From NCBI RefSeq assembly GCF_005771675.1, contig NZ_VAJM01000009.1, positions 227,467 to 291,466 of the forward strand: a stretch of 64,000 nucleotides of DNA. Direction: 5' to 3'. A model generated the notes under the pieces. It had not been told where the DNA came from. It saw only the letters and a list, made by a program, of their open reading frames with translations, and did no database searches. Positions 49,707 to 58,549 of this stretch are shown one piece after another. The translations under genes and the position numbers were made by a program. Positions within the stretch are counted from its first letter, which is position 1, and the number at the start of each line of letters is the position of its first letter. The stretch comes from Hymenobacter jeollabukensis (GTDB lineage Bacteria > Bacteroidota > Bacteroidia > Cytophagales > Hymenobacteraceae).

Positions 49707-50648
49707 TCAGGGGCGAATGTAAGGACCAGCAATGCCGCGCACGGTGGTGCTGTCGAGCGGCTCATCGAAAGCCTCGCTGACCTCAGCCGCCGTGTAAGCC
49801 GGCGAAGCAGTCAGGCCCGTCGTTAGGTCGGCCACGCCACCCTGCGCCAAGTTGCTTTCGGCCGGGAAGTCGGTTGCCAGTGAAGCGGTGGTGGAAGCGG
49901 CGTACACGGCTGTGGGCGCCCCGTTGGACTGCGCATTGGTAATCCAGCCGTATTGGCTGACGCCACCGAAGGCCGTTTGCCGACGGATGTAGCGAATATA
50001 AGCGGCGTGGCGGGCTTCGGTAGCGTGAATCTGCAGGGCTACCTGCAGCACGTTGGAGCCACCGATGTTGACGGTCGACGACTGGCCCGCGTTGGTCACC
50101 GTTACCGAGGTGTTGGCCGCTACTTGAGCGGTGCGAGAGATATTGCCAGCCTGGCCTTTGTAAGCGCGTACGCCCAAGTCTTCAAAAGCCTGCGCCGTAG
50201 TCAGAAAATTGTTGATGGTGCCGAACGCGGCGCTGAAATCGAAGCCCGACGGCGCCGCAGCGACGTTGGGCCCCAACGCCGCCGTCAGCAGGGCTACGTG
50301 GGCGTTTTCATGGTCCCGGATTTTCTCGATACTTGTCCGCAGCCCGGTGTTGGCCGTGAACGAGGCCACCAGCGCCGGTGCTGAAGTGGCTTGCAGGGCT
50401 TGGGTATAGAATGCTGCTTCGAGACGCTCCAGTAGCAGGGCGTAGTTCAGCACGTCATTCAACGGGCTGCCCGAGCTCTGCGCCAGCGTCTTGTTAAACG
50501 CTGCCCCGATGATGGCCGGCGCGCTGGCCAGCGTGATTTTCTTGGAAATATCGCCGAGGGCAGCGAGGGCGCTCCGGCGAGAATTCAGGCGGTCGGTTAC
50601 TTCCGGGTCCACCTTCTCCAGTTCAGCGATAATTTTAAACAGGTTCAT
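49707..50648 (-). CDS. Ferritin-like domain protein, pair 1 second member
   Basis: 313 residues, Ferritin_2 type. It has a full set of candidate diiron ligands: Glu77 (LERLEAAFY), Glu114 with His117 (DHENAHVALL), Glu156 (AFEDLGVRAY), and Glu211 with His214 (ATEARHAAYIR). There is no lipobox, but an Ala-rich stretch near residues 38-56 may serve for export. It is 24 bases downstream of the Tat lipoprotein of the same pair. The family includes desiccation-related proteins; the biochemical role is not established. Confidence 0.88.
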   Translation of the reverse strand: MNLFKIIAELEKVDPEVTDRLNSRRSALAALGDISKKITLASAPAIIGAAFNKTLAQSSGSPLNDVLNYALLLERLEAAFYTQALQATSAPALVASFTANTGLRTSIEKIRDHENAHVALLTAALGPNVAAAPSGFDFSAAFGTINNFLTTAQAFEDLGVRAYKGQAGNISRTAQVAANTSVTVTNAGQSSTVNIGGSNVLQVALQIHATEARHAAYIRYIRRQTAFGGVSQYGWITNAQSNGAPTAVYAASTTASLATDFPAESNLAQGGVADLTTGLTASPAYTAAEVSEAFDEPLDSTTVRGIAGPYIRP

Positions 50649-50672
50649 GTCGTATGGAGGCTTGGAGGTGGA

Positions 50673-51416
50673 TTAGCTAGGCAGGTTGCTGCCGTTGATG
50701 GTTTCGCGGATGAACGGCTGCGCGGTGGCCAGTACTTCCGTGGGCGTGAGGGCGCGGTCGAGGCCCAAGGCATTCACCACGTCGTTGGAGAACGTGCCGA
50801 GGGAGATGATGTCGCGGATTTGGGCAGCGTGACGCGCTTCTACCGATACTATCTTGCCGGCCAAGCCCAGGTACGTTTTGCCGGCTGCCGTCGTGGTGTC
50901 GATCAGACGGCCGGCACCATTGTAGGCCGCCACGCCCAGATCCTCGAAAATGCGCGCCGTCTCCAGCACGTTGGTGCGGCTGGTGAAGTTGATGTTCGAG
51001 AAATTGGGGGTCAGGTCGGCGATGATGTTGCCTGGAGCGTCCCGGTTGATAGCTGCCTTGAAGAAATCCCGGTGAATGGCTTCGTGACGGGCAATAGCCT
51101 GCAAGGCCGTACGCTCGGCAGCATCGGTGAAAGTGGTAGCGAAGGCCGAGTTGGAGACTACCTGGGCGTAAAAAGCCGCCTCGAGCTGTTCCAGAGCATA
51201 GGCATAGTTAAGAATGCCGACGTTGCCGGTGCCTAGGTTAACGCTGTTCGGCATGCTCGAGCCGTTGTCGTCGTCGTCGCAGCCAGCTAGCACCAGCCCG
51301 ACTGCGGCGGCCGTCATGCCAGAGTAGCGCAAAAAGGAGCGGCGGTTGACGGATTGCAGCAGCTGGCTGCTGAAGCCGGCCTCATCGGGGGCCGAAACAG
51401 GAGGTTGGGTGGCCAT
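50673..51416 (-). CDS. Ferritin-like Tat lipoprotein, pair 1 first member
   Basis: 247 residues. Twin arginines (NRRSFL, residues 24-29) and a lipobox VLAGC (Cys46) followed by an acidic run (DDDDN) indicate a Tat-exported lipoprotein with a surface-export-like acidic signal. Ligand candidates are complete: Glu79 (LEQLEAAFY), Glu112 with His115 (RHEAIHRDFF), Glu158 (FEDLGVAAY), Glu193 with His196 (VEARHAAQIRD). It heads the first pair. No clear -7 element is visible upstream. Confidence 0.9.
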   Translation of the reverse strand: MATQPPVSAPDEAGFSSQLLQSVNRRSFLRYSGMTAAAVGLVLAGCDDDDNGSSMPNSVNLGTGNVGILNYAYALEQLEAAFYAQVVSNSAFATTFTDAAERTALQAIARHEAIHRDFFKAAINRDAPGNIIADLTPNFSNINFTSRTNVLETARIFEDLGVAAYNGAGRLIDTTTAAGKTYLGLAGKIVSVEARHAAQIRDIISLGTFSNDVVNALGLDRALTPTEVLATAQPFIRETINGSNLPS

Positions 51417-51673
51417 GCGAAATAAGGGGGTGTGGTGAATGGTTGGGTGAAAACCTTCGGCGTAGCACTTCCTAGGCCGGTGCCTGATGGGGCGCCGGAA
51501 GGAATATGTTGTACCAGGAAGGGAGAGGAATTTGATGCACGTACGCGGCGGTAGGATGTGTGGATTCTTTTTTGGAAAATATTTGTTTATATGTTGTAAT
51601 TTTTATATAGAATCACTGAGAGCTGTGCCTTTAGCGAAACCACCGCCAGCAGCCCGAAAACGGGTTTTCTTCG

Positions 51674-51681
51674 TAGGTTTG
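51674..51681 (+). promoter_or_regulatory. -7 element directly before batD
   Basis: TAGGTTTGACTGCATG: an exact TAnnTTTG match ends five bases before the batD ATG. The preceding 100 bases are AT-rich. The layout implies a leaderless mRNA. Confidence 0.6.
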
Positions 51682-51686
51682 ACTGC

Positions 51687-53219
51687 ATGGCGTGGCGTAG
51701 TTTTTTTTTATGGGCCTTACTGCTGGCGGGCCTGGTAGCCGCGCCGGCCCCGGGCTACGCTCAGACCGCCGCCCCCGCCGCCGAGCAGCAGGCCGCGCTG
51801 GAGCTTGGCCGCAGCAGCTTCCCCGTCAACGAATACTTCACCATTGCCTTCCGGCTCAGCGGGGCGCCCCTGGAGCGCTATTCCGCCTTCCCCGACATTG
51901 AAGGCTTCAAGAAAAGCGGCAAGACCTCGACCACCACGACCCGCACCGTGGGCGGGCGCAGCAGCATGGAGCTGGTGCTGACGCAGCGCTACGCCGCCTT
52001 TGCGGAGGGTGAGTTCGTGCTGAAGCCCTTCACTATCACCGTCAACGGGCAGGTGCTGCGCTCGGCCGGGGCCACACTGCGCGTACTGCCGCAGGCGGCG
52101 GGGGCAGCGGGCAGCACACCGCCGGCCGGGGCCGGCCCGCCGCCCGCCGGCAAGCAGCCGCTGGTAGGCATTGGCAACCTCGACCAGCTGCTGGGCAAGC
52201 CCAAGCCGCAGGAGTACGTGGAGCCGCGCGACAACGCCTTTTTGAGCGTGGAGCCGGACCGGGCCACCGCCTGGGTGGGCGAGCCGGTGCACGTGGGGCT
52301 GTACTTCTACCTGGCCCCCGCCGACCAGGGCCTGCTCGATTTCTACCGCTTTGCCGAGCAGCTGCCGCCCATTCTGCGGCAGCTGCGCCAGCCCACGGCC
52401 TGGGAAGAAGCCTTCGACGAAACCGACATCCGGCCCGACTCGGTGCGCGTGGGCGGCAAGCCTTACCTGCGCTACCAGCTACACGAGGCCGTGTACTACC
52501 CGCTCAGCGCCCGGGCGCTGACGTTTCCGCGGGTGGCGCTGCAGATGAAGAAATACCGCCTGGCCAAGCGCCCCGTCGAGGGCGACGACAACCGCCTGGA
52601 AGGCTACAAAACCTACTTCAGCCAGCCCCGCACCGTGCAGGTACGCGCCCTGCCCCCGGTGCCCGCCGGGGCCGCGCCCTCGGCCGTAGGCCGCTACCAA
52701 CTGCGCGAAGGCGTGGGCAGCACCAGCTTCCGCACCGGGCACACCATTAGCTACACGCTCACGGTAGAGGGCGAAGGCAACCTGACCGCCCTGGCGCCGC
52801 CCGTGCCCCGCCCCCTGCCCGGCCTGGAGGTGTACGGCCCCGAAGTGCACCAGGAACTCACCCGCGCCGACGGCCGCGTGACGGGCCGCAAGGTGCTGCG
52901 CTACCGGCTGGTGCCGCGCCAGCCCGGCCGCCTGCGCCTGCGCGACGTGCTGCGCGTGCCCGTCTTTAACCCCGACCTCGGCCGCTACGACACCTTGCGG
53001 CCGGAGCTGGAGCTGGCCGTGACGGGCCCGGCCGTGACGCCGCCGCAGGAAGTCACCGCCTTCGTGCGCACCGACCCGTTCTACGCCCAGCAGCTGGCCA
53101 ATGCCGACGCGACGCTGATGGACATGGACACGCCCCGGCAGGTGAAGCGCTACGCCAACCTGGTGCTGGCCCTGCTGTTGGTGTTGGCCGGCATCGGCTG
53201 GTGGACGGCCCGGCGCTGA
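51687..53219 (+). CDS. batD: BatD family protein (aerotolerance-related)
   Basis: A 510-residue envelope protein with a signal peptide (cleavage after GYA, about residue 25), several Ig-like beta domains and a C-terminal membrane helix (LVLALLLVLAGIGWWTARR). Diagnostic blocks are SFPVNEYFTIAFRLSGAPLE, VEPDRATAWVGEPVHVGLYF and HTISYTLTVEGEGNLTALA. Bat proteins usually occur with MoxR and BatA/B/C in one locus, but here batD stands alone. A Gly/Pro-rich linker is present near residues 135-160. Confidence 0.9.
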   Translation: MAWRSFFLWALLLAGLVAAPAPGYAQTAAPAAEQQAALELGRSSFPVNEYFTIAFRLSGAPLERYSAFPDIEGFKKSGKTSTTTTRTVGGRSSMELVLTQRYAAFAEGEFVLKPFTITVNGQVLRSAGATLRVLPQAAGAAGSTPPAGAGPPPAGKQPLVGIGNLDQLLGKPKPQEYVEPRDNAFLSVEPDRATAWVGEPVHVGLYFYLAPADQGLLDFYRFAEQLPPILRQLRQPTAWEEAFDETDIRPDSVRVGGKPYLRYQLHEAVYYPLSARALTFPRVALQMKKYRLAKRPVEGDDNRLEGYKTYFSQPRTVQVRALPPVPAGAAPSAVGRYQLREGVGSTSFRTGHTISYTLTVEGEGNLTALAPPVPRPLPGLEVYGPEVHQELTRADGRVTGRKVLRYRLVPRQPGRLRLRDVLRVPVFNPDLGRYDTLRPELELAVTGPAVTPPQEVTAFVRTDPFYAQQLANADATLMDMDTPRQVKRYANLVLALLLVLAGIGWWTARR

Positions 53220-53235
53220 GCCCCCGACTAATCAT

Positions 53236-53270
53236 AAAAAAAGCCGCTGACCCCGGGCCAGCGGCTTTTC
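53236..53270. terminator. Bidirectional terminator between batD and udk
   Basis: A 9-bp stem AAGCCGCTG/CAGCGGCTT, with A-run on the left and TTTTC on the right, serves both convergent genes. Confidence 0.9.
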
Positions 53271-53288
53271 TTACGGAACTCAGGTGCC

Positions 53289-53912
53289 TTACGACGCCGT
53301 CACGCGGCTTTTCAGGTAGGCCACCAGCACTTCCAGGCCCTTGTCGAAGTGGCGGTTGTTCGGGATGATGATGTCCGCGTCTTGCTTGAAGGGCTTGATG
53401 TACTTCTCGTAGGTCGGCGCCACGTGGTGGGTGTAGCGGTAGAGCACGTCCTCCAGGTCGTAGCCGCGCTCGTCCCGGTCGCGCACGATGCGGCGCAGCA
53501 CCTTCACGTGCTCCCGGGCGTCGATGTAAACCTTCAGGTCGAGCAGCTTGGCCACTTCCTCGAAGTAGAACACGAAGATGCCTTCGACCACCACGATGGG
53601 CGCGGGCTTGAATACCAGCTCCTTGGCCGGGGCGTCGGGGTTGTTGAAGGTGTACTCCGAGCGGCGCACCTCCAGGCCCTGGCTGATGCGCAGCACGTCG
53701 GCGGCGTAGGCGGCCGAGTCGATGCTGGAGGGCAGGTCGAAGTTGGTGACGCCCTGCGCGTCCACCTGCTGATCCTCGCGGGGGTGGTAGTAGTTGTCCT
53801 GCGAAATCAGGCAGATGTCCTCTTCCGGAAACGAGGCCAGAAGACGGCGCAAAAAGGTCGTTTTGCCGGAGGCGCTGCCGCCGGTGATACCAACGATGAA
53901 AGGCTGTTGCAT
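53289..53912 (-). CDS. udk: Uridine kinase
   Basis: 207 residues; phosphorylates uridine and cytidine in pyrimidine salvage. The P-loop GGSASGKTT is near the N-terminus. SQDNYYHPREDQ, NFDLPSSIDS, VVVEGIFVFY and RRIVRDRDERG are the family blocks. The ATG at 53912 starts MQQPFIVGITG; the ATG at 53945 would precede it, but a -7 element ends only five bases before that codon. The gene is single, with promoter at 53950-53958. Confidence 0.96.
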   Translation of the reverse strand: MQQPFIVGITGGSASGKTTFLRRLLASFPEEDICLISQDNYYHPREDQQVDAQGVTNFDLPSSIDSAAYAADVLRISQGLEVRRSEYTFNNPDAPAKELVFKPAPIVVVEGIFVFYFEEVAKLLDLKVYIDAREHVKVLRRIVRDRDERGYDLEDVLYRYTHHVAPTYEKYIKPFKQDADIIIPNNRHFDKGLEVLVAYLKSRVTAS

Positions 53913-53949
53913 GGGTGCTGACTGCGGCCCGACCAGCAGGGCCAACCTT

Positions 53950-53958
53950 GCAAAAGTA
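53950..53958 (-). promoter_or_regulatory. -7 promoter element for udk
   Basis: TACTTTTGC on the minus strand, 37 bases before the udk ATG; exact consensus. Confidence 0.65.
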
Positions 53959-54022
53959 AGGGTTTGGGAGATTAAAACGCTTGTCGGCCGCCCAATGAAG
54001 CCGGCTTTCGTTGCGGCGGGGC

Positions 54023-54613
54023 TTATTCCACAGAGTATTGCTCCCGTAGAAACGCGGCCAGCTGCGCCACGGCCCGCGCCCGGTGGCTGAGGGCGTTTTT
54101 TTCGTCCAGCGTCATTTCGGCGAAGGTGCGGCCCCGGTTTTCGGGCTCAAACACCGGGTCGTAGCCGAAGCCACCCTCGCCGCGCGGGGCCGTGGTGATG
54201 TGGCCCGGCACCTCGCCCGCAAACGTCCACTGATCGGCCGCGCCCGACACCAGGGCAATGACGGTGCGGAAACGGGCGGTGCGCTCGGCCGAGCCGTCCA
54301 GCTCCCGCAGCAGCTTCTGCAGGTTGTCGGCGGAGGAACGCTGCGGGCCGGCGTAGCGGGCTGAGTACACGCCCGGCGCGCCGCCCAAAGCCGTTACTTC
54401 CAGGCCGGTATCGTCGGCGAAGCACGACACGCCGTAGTTGTCCCACACGTAGCGGGCCTTCTGCAGGGCATTGCCCTCCAGCGTGTCCTGGGTTTCGGGC
54501 AGCTCCTCCGCGCAGCCGATATCGGCCAGGCTCAGCAGCTCGACGTGGGCGGGCAGCAGGGGCCGGATTTCGTCCAGCTTGTGGGCATTATTGGAAGCGA
54601 AGCAGAGGCGCAT
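54023..54613 (-). CDS. rdgB: RdgB/HAM1 family non-canonical purine NTP pyrophosphatase
   Basis: 196 residues; hydrolyses dITP, ITP and XTP to monophosphates, keeping deaminated purines out of DNA. Blocks: ASNNAHKLDEI at the start, FADDTGLEVTALGGAPGVYSAR, GEGGFGYDPVFEPE and LSHRARA. The length fits. The start codon is two bases from an octamer palindrome arm (copy C), which also contains the promoter region. Confidence 0.96.
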   Translation of the reverse strand: MRLCFASNNAHKLDEIRPLLPAHVELLSLADIGCAEELPETQDTLEGNALQKARYVWDNYGVSCFADDTGLEVTALGGAPGVYSARYAGPQRSSADNLQKLLRELDGSAERTARFRTVIALVSGAADQWTFAGEVPGHITTAPRGEGGFGYDPVFEPENRGRTFAEMTLDEKNALSHRARAVAQLAAFLREQYSVE

Positions 54614-54689
54614 GGGGTGAGATGGTGATTGGTGAAATGGTGAGTGTCACGTTCGGAAGAAGCCAGGTCTGACTTGCCTTGCTCTGCGG

Positions 54690-54698
54690 GCAAAGGTA
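54690..54698 (-). promoter_or_regulatory. -7 promoter element for rdgB
   Basis: TACCTTTGC on the minus strand, exact consensus, 76 bases before the ATG and inside the split octamer element. Confidence 0.6.
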
Positions 54699-54704
54699 GG
54701 GGCG

Positions 54705-54727
54705 CAAAAAAACCGGCTGCTGCCGGT
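54705..54727 (-). terminator. Terminator of the gene at 54803
   Basis: ACCGGC/GCCGGT stem followed on the minus strand by seven T and GCG. Confidence 0.75.
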
Positions 54728-54802
54728 CTTAGCTTAACGTCCGCACATTCCGAGCCGATGGGCTATTAAATTCACCATTTCACTATATCTCTATTTCGCC
54801 AC

Positions 54803-55219
54803 CTACCGAAACATCGACTTGATGCTGCCCCAGGAGCGTTGCACGGCGCTGGGCGTCTGGCTGAGCATGGTGGTGTACACCTGGTCGCCGGTGCTGGTCT
54901 TCACCTGCAGGCGGTAGGTGTAGGGGCCGGAGTTGGTACTGGCGGTGCTGGTCGTGCCGCGGTAGAGGTTGGCGTCGAGGTATTGGTAGCGGCGCTGCCC
55001 GGTGGGCACCACCACGCTGATGCGGTCGAAGCTAACGTCGGTGGCGCCTTTGCGGTAGAGCTCGAAGTTGGTCAGCCCGTTTTCGTTGAGCACCTCCCAC
55101 TCTACGCGTACCGAAGCACCATCCAGCGTGGCCTGGAACACCGTTAGGGTAACGGCCCAGGCGGCGGAAGCGGCCAACAACAGCGTAAACAGAAGCGACA
55201 GAATAAATCTACGGGTCAT
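54803..55219 (-). CDS. Secreted fibronectin-type-III-like protein
   Basis: 138 residues with a signal peptide (MTRRFILSLLFTLLLAASAA, cleavage after WA). One beta-sandwich domain follows: ASVRVEWEVLNENGLTNFEL, YRKGATDVSFDRI and YTYRLQVKTSTGDQVYT. This wording (NENGLTNFEL ... FDRI) is common in secreted Bacteroidota proteins and in linker domains before T9SS signals, but no T9SS C-terminal domain is present. The function is unknown. Confidence 0.8.
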   Translation of the reverse strand: MTRRFILSLLFTLLLAASAAWAVTLTVFQATLDGASVRVEWEVLNENGLTNFELYRKGATDVSFDRISVVVPTGQRRYQYLDANLYRGTTSTASTNSGPYTYRLQVKTSTGDQVYTTMLSQTPSAVQRSWGSIKSMFR

Positions 55220-55363
55220 GCGGCACGGGTAACAAAGGGTGGGATGGGGGCGAGGTCGGGCCGGACCGGGACCAAAAATAACTTTTTTGCCCAATTCAGC
55301 TAGGTAAAGTTTCTATTACGGCCGAAAAAAACGGGCTGGCTTTTCTTTTTAGCCTCAAGGTCT

Positions 55364-55371
55364 TACCTTTG
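55364..55371 (+). promoter_or_regulatory. -7 promoter element for rpmE2
   Basis: TACCTTTG, exact match, 53 bases before the L31 start codon. Confidence 0.7.
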
Positions 55372-55424
55372 CCCTCCCTTCCGCAAAACCGGCGGGGCCT
55401 AACAGGACATCACGCATCAGCGCC

Positions 55425-55670
55425 ATGAAAAAGGACATCCACCCCGAGTACCGCGAGGTAGTGTTTCAGGACACCACGAGCGACTTCAAATTCATCACCC
55501 GCTCGACCATGACCTCGAGCGAGACCATCACGATGGAGGATGGCAAAACCTACCCCGTCATCAAGGTGGAAGTTAGCAGCCAGTCGCACCCCTTTTACAC
55601 GGGTAAGAACGTACTGCTCGACACGGCTGGCCGCGTAGAGAAGTTCATGAACCGCTACAAGAAGAAGTAA
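55425..55670 (+). CDS. rpmE2: 50S ribosomal protein L31, type B
   Basis: 81 residues: [41 protein letters not shown] and a basic end (MNRYKKK). It lacks the CxxC zinc motif, so it is the type B (C-minus) form, usual in Bacteroidota. Single gene with its own promoter and terminator. Confidence 0.97.
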   Translation: MKKDIHPEYREVVFQDTTSDFKFITRSTMTSSETITMEDGKTYPVIKVEVSSQSHPFYTGKNVLLDTAGRVEKFMNRYKKK

Positions 55671-55730
55671 GCTTCTTTGAGGTATTAGTTGCGGGTGGGC
55701 CGTTGTCGGTGACGATGGCCGCTTGCTCCG

Positions 55731-55770
55731 AAGCTCCCGCCGGCTCCGTGCCAGCGGGAGCTTTTGTTTT
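55731..55770 (+). terminator. Terminator of rpmE2
   Basis: A 10-bp stem AAGCTCCCGC/GCGGGAGCTT is followed by TTGTTTT. Confidence 0.9.
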
Positions 55771-55880
55771 GGCGCGGGGTTTTATGCTGACCAGCAGACT
55801 CCGACCTTTGCACCCGGCGCCGCGCAGCTGCGCGGCGCCGTTGCCACTGACAACCGGCAACTGTCACCTGACAACTTCCC

Positions 55881-57116
55881 ATGACTGTTCTGCTCTTCGA
55901 CGACCCCGCCATCCGGCCCAATCTGCTCCCGTTTACCTTCACCCGGCCCGTGGCGGCGCTGCGCTGCGGCATTCTGACGCTGGCCGAGAAGTGGGAGCAC
56001 CGCCTCGGCCAGGAAGTGCATTACCTCACCGAGCCCTACCTGCAGGCCAAGTTTCCGGCCGCGCCCGCCGAGGGGCCCGCGCTGGTTATCAACGGGGCCG
56101 TGTGCGCCGACGACCTGCTGGCCCGGCAGGTGCAGGCCCTGCAGCCCGGCGAGGCCCTGTTCGACGACGAGCTGCTGGTAGCGGCCCATTTGGCCGACGC
56201 GAGCAAGGTGGCCGAGCTAATTCAGGACGGCTTTAGCCGCACCAAGCAGGTGGCCGAGCCGGTGACGGTTATCAGCCAGCCCTGGCACTTGTTTCTGCGC
56301 AACGGGGCCGAAATCCGCCGCGACTTCGCCCTGCTGACTAAGGGCCGGGTGTCGCAGCCGGTGAACGACGCGCACACCATCGTGTACGCGCCGGAAAACA
56401 TCTTTATCGAGGAGGGCGTCAAGATTCGGGCGGCCATTCTGAACGCGGAGGACGGGCCGATTTACCTCGGCAAGAACTCCCAGGTGCACGAAGGGGCCAT
56501 CATCAAGGGGCCGCTGGCGCTTGGTGAAGGCTCGCACATCAACTCGGGCGCCAAGATGCGCGGCGACAACACCGTGGGCCCGCACTGCAAGGTGGGCGGC
56601 GAAGTGGGCAACTCGATTCTGCTCGGCTACTCCAACAAGGGCCACGACGGTTACCTGGGCAACTCGGTCATCGGGGAGTGGTGCAACCTCGGGGCCGACA
56701 CCAACACCTCGAACCTAAAGAACAACTACGCCCCGGTGAAAATCTGGAGCCACGCCGCCGGCCGCTTCGTGAATACCGGGCAGCAGTTCTGCGGGCTGAT
56801 GATGGGCGACCATAGCAAGTGCGGCATCAACACCATGTTCAACACCGGCACGGTGGTGGGCGTGGCGGCCAACATCTTCGGGGCCGGCTTCCCGCGCAAC
56901 TTCATTCCTTCGTTCAGCTGGGGCGGCCCCGCGGGCTTCGAAACCTTCCGCCTGCCCAAAGTGGCCGAGGTGAATGAGCGCGTGATGGCCCGCCGCGGCC
57001 TGGCCTACGACGAAGTGGAGCGCGGCATCATGCAGCACGTGTTCGAGCTGACGACCAAGGACCGCGCGTGGGAGCGGACGGCCCCCGCCGCCGACAACGC
57101 CAGCATCGAGCTGTAG
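55881..57116 (+). CDS. GlmU-like protein (sugar nucleotidyltransferase-like with left-handed beta helix)
   Basis: 411 residues. The N-terminal half corresponds to the GlmU_N-like domain of Bacteroidota (LLFDDPAIRPNLLPFTFTRP). It lacks the glycine-rich GTAGP-type loop of true pyrophosphorylases. The C-terminal half has hexapeptide repeats of a left-handed beta helix (FIEEGVKIRAAILNAEDGPI, GAKMRGDNTVGPHCKVGGEV). This family is annotated as putative sugar nucleotidyltransferase, but activity is unproven. The next gene starts four bases after its stop. Confidence 0.88.
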   Translation: MTVLLFDDPAIRPNLLPFTFTRPVAALRCGILTLAEKWEHRLGQEVHYLTEPYLQAKFPAAPAEGPALVINGAVCADDLLARQVQALQPGEALFDDELLVAAHLADASKVAELIQDGFSRTKQVAEPVTVISQPWHLFLRNGAEIRRDFALLTKGRVSQPVNDAHTIVYAPENIFIEEGVKIRAAILNAEDGPIYLGKNSQVHEGAIIKGPLALGEGSHINSGAKMRGDNTVGPHCKVGGEVGNSILLGYSNKGHDGYLGNSVIGEWCNLGADTNTSNLKNNYAPVKIWSHAAGRFVNTGQQFCGLMMGDHSKCGINTMFNTGTVVGVAANIFGAGFPRNFIPSFSWGGPAGFETFRLPKVAEVNERVMARRGLAYDEVERGIMQHVFELTTKDRAWERTAPAADNASIEL

Positions 57117-57120
57117 TCCC

Positions 57121-57390
57121 ATGAGCGAACAACCATCCTTGCAGGGCCCCGACCGGGCGCTGACCATCTTTCTGGTGGCGGTGCTCTTTGGAGGCGCGTT
57201 TTTCGCGTTTTTTCAGTCCATCACGGCCGGCCTCGTGGCCGAAGCGGTGACGGCGGCGGGCGCGTGGGGGCTGCTGCGCTTCGTGCGCGGCGCCCAGGCG
57301 CAGCCGCCGGCGGTCCGGATTATGGGCGCCATCGGCATTGCCGTGCTGGTCATGGCGGTGCGCACGGGGCTGCTGTTTTTGTTGCGTTAG
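57121..57390 (+). CDS. Small membrane protein of unknown function
   Basis: An 89-residue product with two or three hydrophobic helices (ALTIFLVAVLFGGAFFAFFQ, AVRIMGAIGIAVLVMAVRTG). Family not recognised. It lies four bases after the GlmU-like gene and 13 bases before holB, which suggests one operon. Confidence 0.7.
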   Translation: MSEQPSLQGPDRALTIFLVAVLFGGAFFAFFQSITAGLVAEAVTAAGAWGLLRFVRGAQAQPPAVRIMGAIGIAVLVMAVRTGLLFLLR

Positions 57391-57403
57391 CGGTTGAGGG
57401 CCT

Positions 57404-58549
57404 ATGCGTTTCGCTGATATTCCGGGGCTGAACGAGGTCAAGCAGGTGCTGCGCCAGTCGGTGCGGCGCCAGCACGTGGCGCACGCGCAGCTGTTTCGCG
57501 GGGCCGAGGGCTCGGGCGCGCTGGCGTTGGCGCTGGCCTACGCGGCCTTTCTGAACTGCGAAAACCGCCAGCCGGAGGACTCCTGCGGGCAGTGCCCGAA
57601 CTGCCGCAAAATCGACCGGCTGGTGCACCCCGACCTGAACTTCATCTTGCCGGTGACGACCACCAAGGCCGTCAGCAAGGACGCGCTCAGCCACAAGTTC
57701 ACGGCTGACTGGCGCACGTTCGTGCTGGCTGACGGTGGCCTGTACCAGGGCCTGAACGACTGGATGCAGCACATCGGGGCCGACAACAAGCAGGGCAGCA
57801 TCTCGAAGGAGGAGGCCGTGCAGCTGCTCAAGCTGGTGTCGTTGAAAGCCTTCGAGGCGCCGTTCAAAATCGTCGTCATCTGGCTGCCCGAGCTGATGCA
57901 CCCGGCCGCCGCCAACGCCGTGCTCAAGCTGCTGGAGGAGCCGCCGCCCGCTACCGTGTTCCTGCTGGTGAGCCAGCAGCCCGACAAGCTGCTGCCCACC
58001 ATCCTGAGCCGGGTGCAGGTGGTGCCGGTGCCGCGCTTCCAGGAGCCGGACCTCACGCAGTACCTCGTGGATAACTACCAGGTGCCCGAGGCCAAGGCCC
58101 GGCAGCTGGCGCTGGTGAGCGAGGGCAACCTCGGCGCCGCCCTGGCCGCCCGCGACGCGCCCGACAACGACTACTTCACCTTCTTCCGGGAGTGGATGCA
58201 GGCCTGCTTCCGCGTCAGCCAGGGCAAGCTGGAGGACATGGTAGCCCAGGCCGACAAGTTCCAGAAGCTGGGCCGCGAAAACCAGAAGGAGCTGCTGCAG
58301 TACTCCCTGGGCCTGGTGCGCAAGGTGCTGCTCTTCGGCCTCGACAGCCAGCTGGTGCCCCACCTGCCGGCCGCCGAGCAAACGTTTATCAGCAAGTTCA
58401 GCCCCTTCGTGCACCGCTACAATGCCGAAGGCCTGGCGCAGGTACTCAACGAGGCGCACTTTCACGTGGAGCGCAACGCCAACCCGCGCATGACCTTCGT
58501 GGACGTCTCGCTGCAAGTGGCCGACCTGCTGCGCGTAGCGGTGAACTAG
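57404..58549 (+). CDS. holB: DNA polymerase III subunit delta' (clamp loader)
   Basis: 381 residues. FADIPGLNEVKQVLRQSV is the usual start. The Walker A position reads GAEGSGAL, with Ala in place of the Lys-Thr, so it does not bind ATP in the normal way; delta' subunits often lack this lysine. A zinc module is formed by CENRQPEDSCGQCPNC. AAANAVLKLLEEPPPATVFL and SRVQVVPVPRF complete the AAA+ core. The last codons GTG AAC TAG run directly into an octamer palindrome. Confidence 0.92.
   Translation: MRFADIPGLNEVKQVLRQSVRRQHVAHAQLFRGAEGSGALALALAYAAFLNCENRQPEDSCGQCPNCRKIDRLVHPDLNFILPVTTTKAVSKDALSHKFTADWRTFVLADGGLYQGLNDWMQHIGADNKQGSISKEEAVQLLKLVSLKAFEAPFKIVVIWLPELMHPAAANAVLKLLEEPPPATVFLLVSQQPDKLLPTILSRVQVVPVPRFQEPDLTQYLVDNYQVPEAKARQLALVSEGNLGAALAARDAPDNDYFTFFREWMQACFRVSQGKLEDMVAQADKFQKLGRENQKELLQYSLGLVRKVLLFGLDSQLVPHLPAAEQTFISKFSPFVHRYNAEGLAQVLNEAHFHVERNANPRMTFVDVSLQVADLLRVAVN

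Larger units (their letters stand above)
54616..54800. repeat. Octamer palindrome, copy C (split)
   Basis: The left arm 54616-54646 is GGTGAGAT, GGTGATT, GGTGAAAT, GGTGAGTG. The right arm 54769-54800 is AATTCACC, ATTTCACT, ATATCTCT, ATTTCGCC. The left arm is two bases from the rdgB ATG and the right arm two bases from the stop of the upstream gene. The centre is 122 bases long and holds that gene's terminator and the rdgB promoter. Confidence 0.8.
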
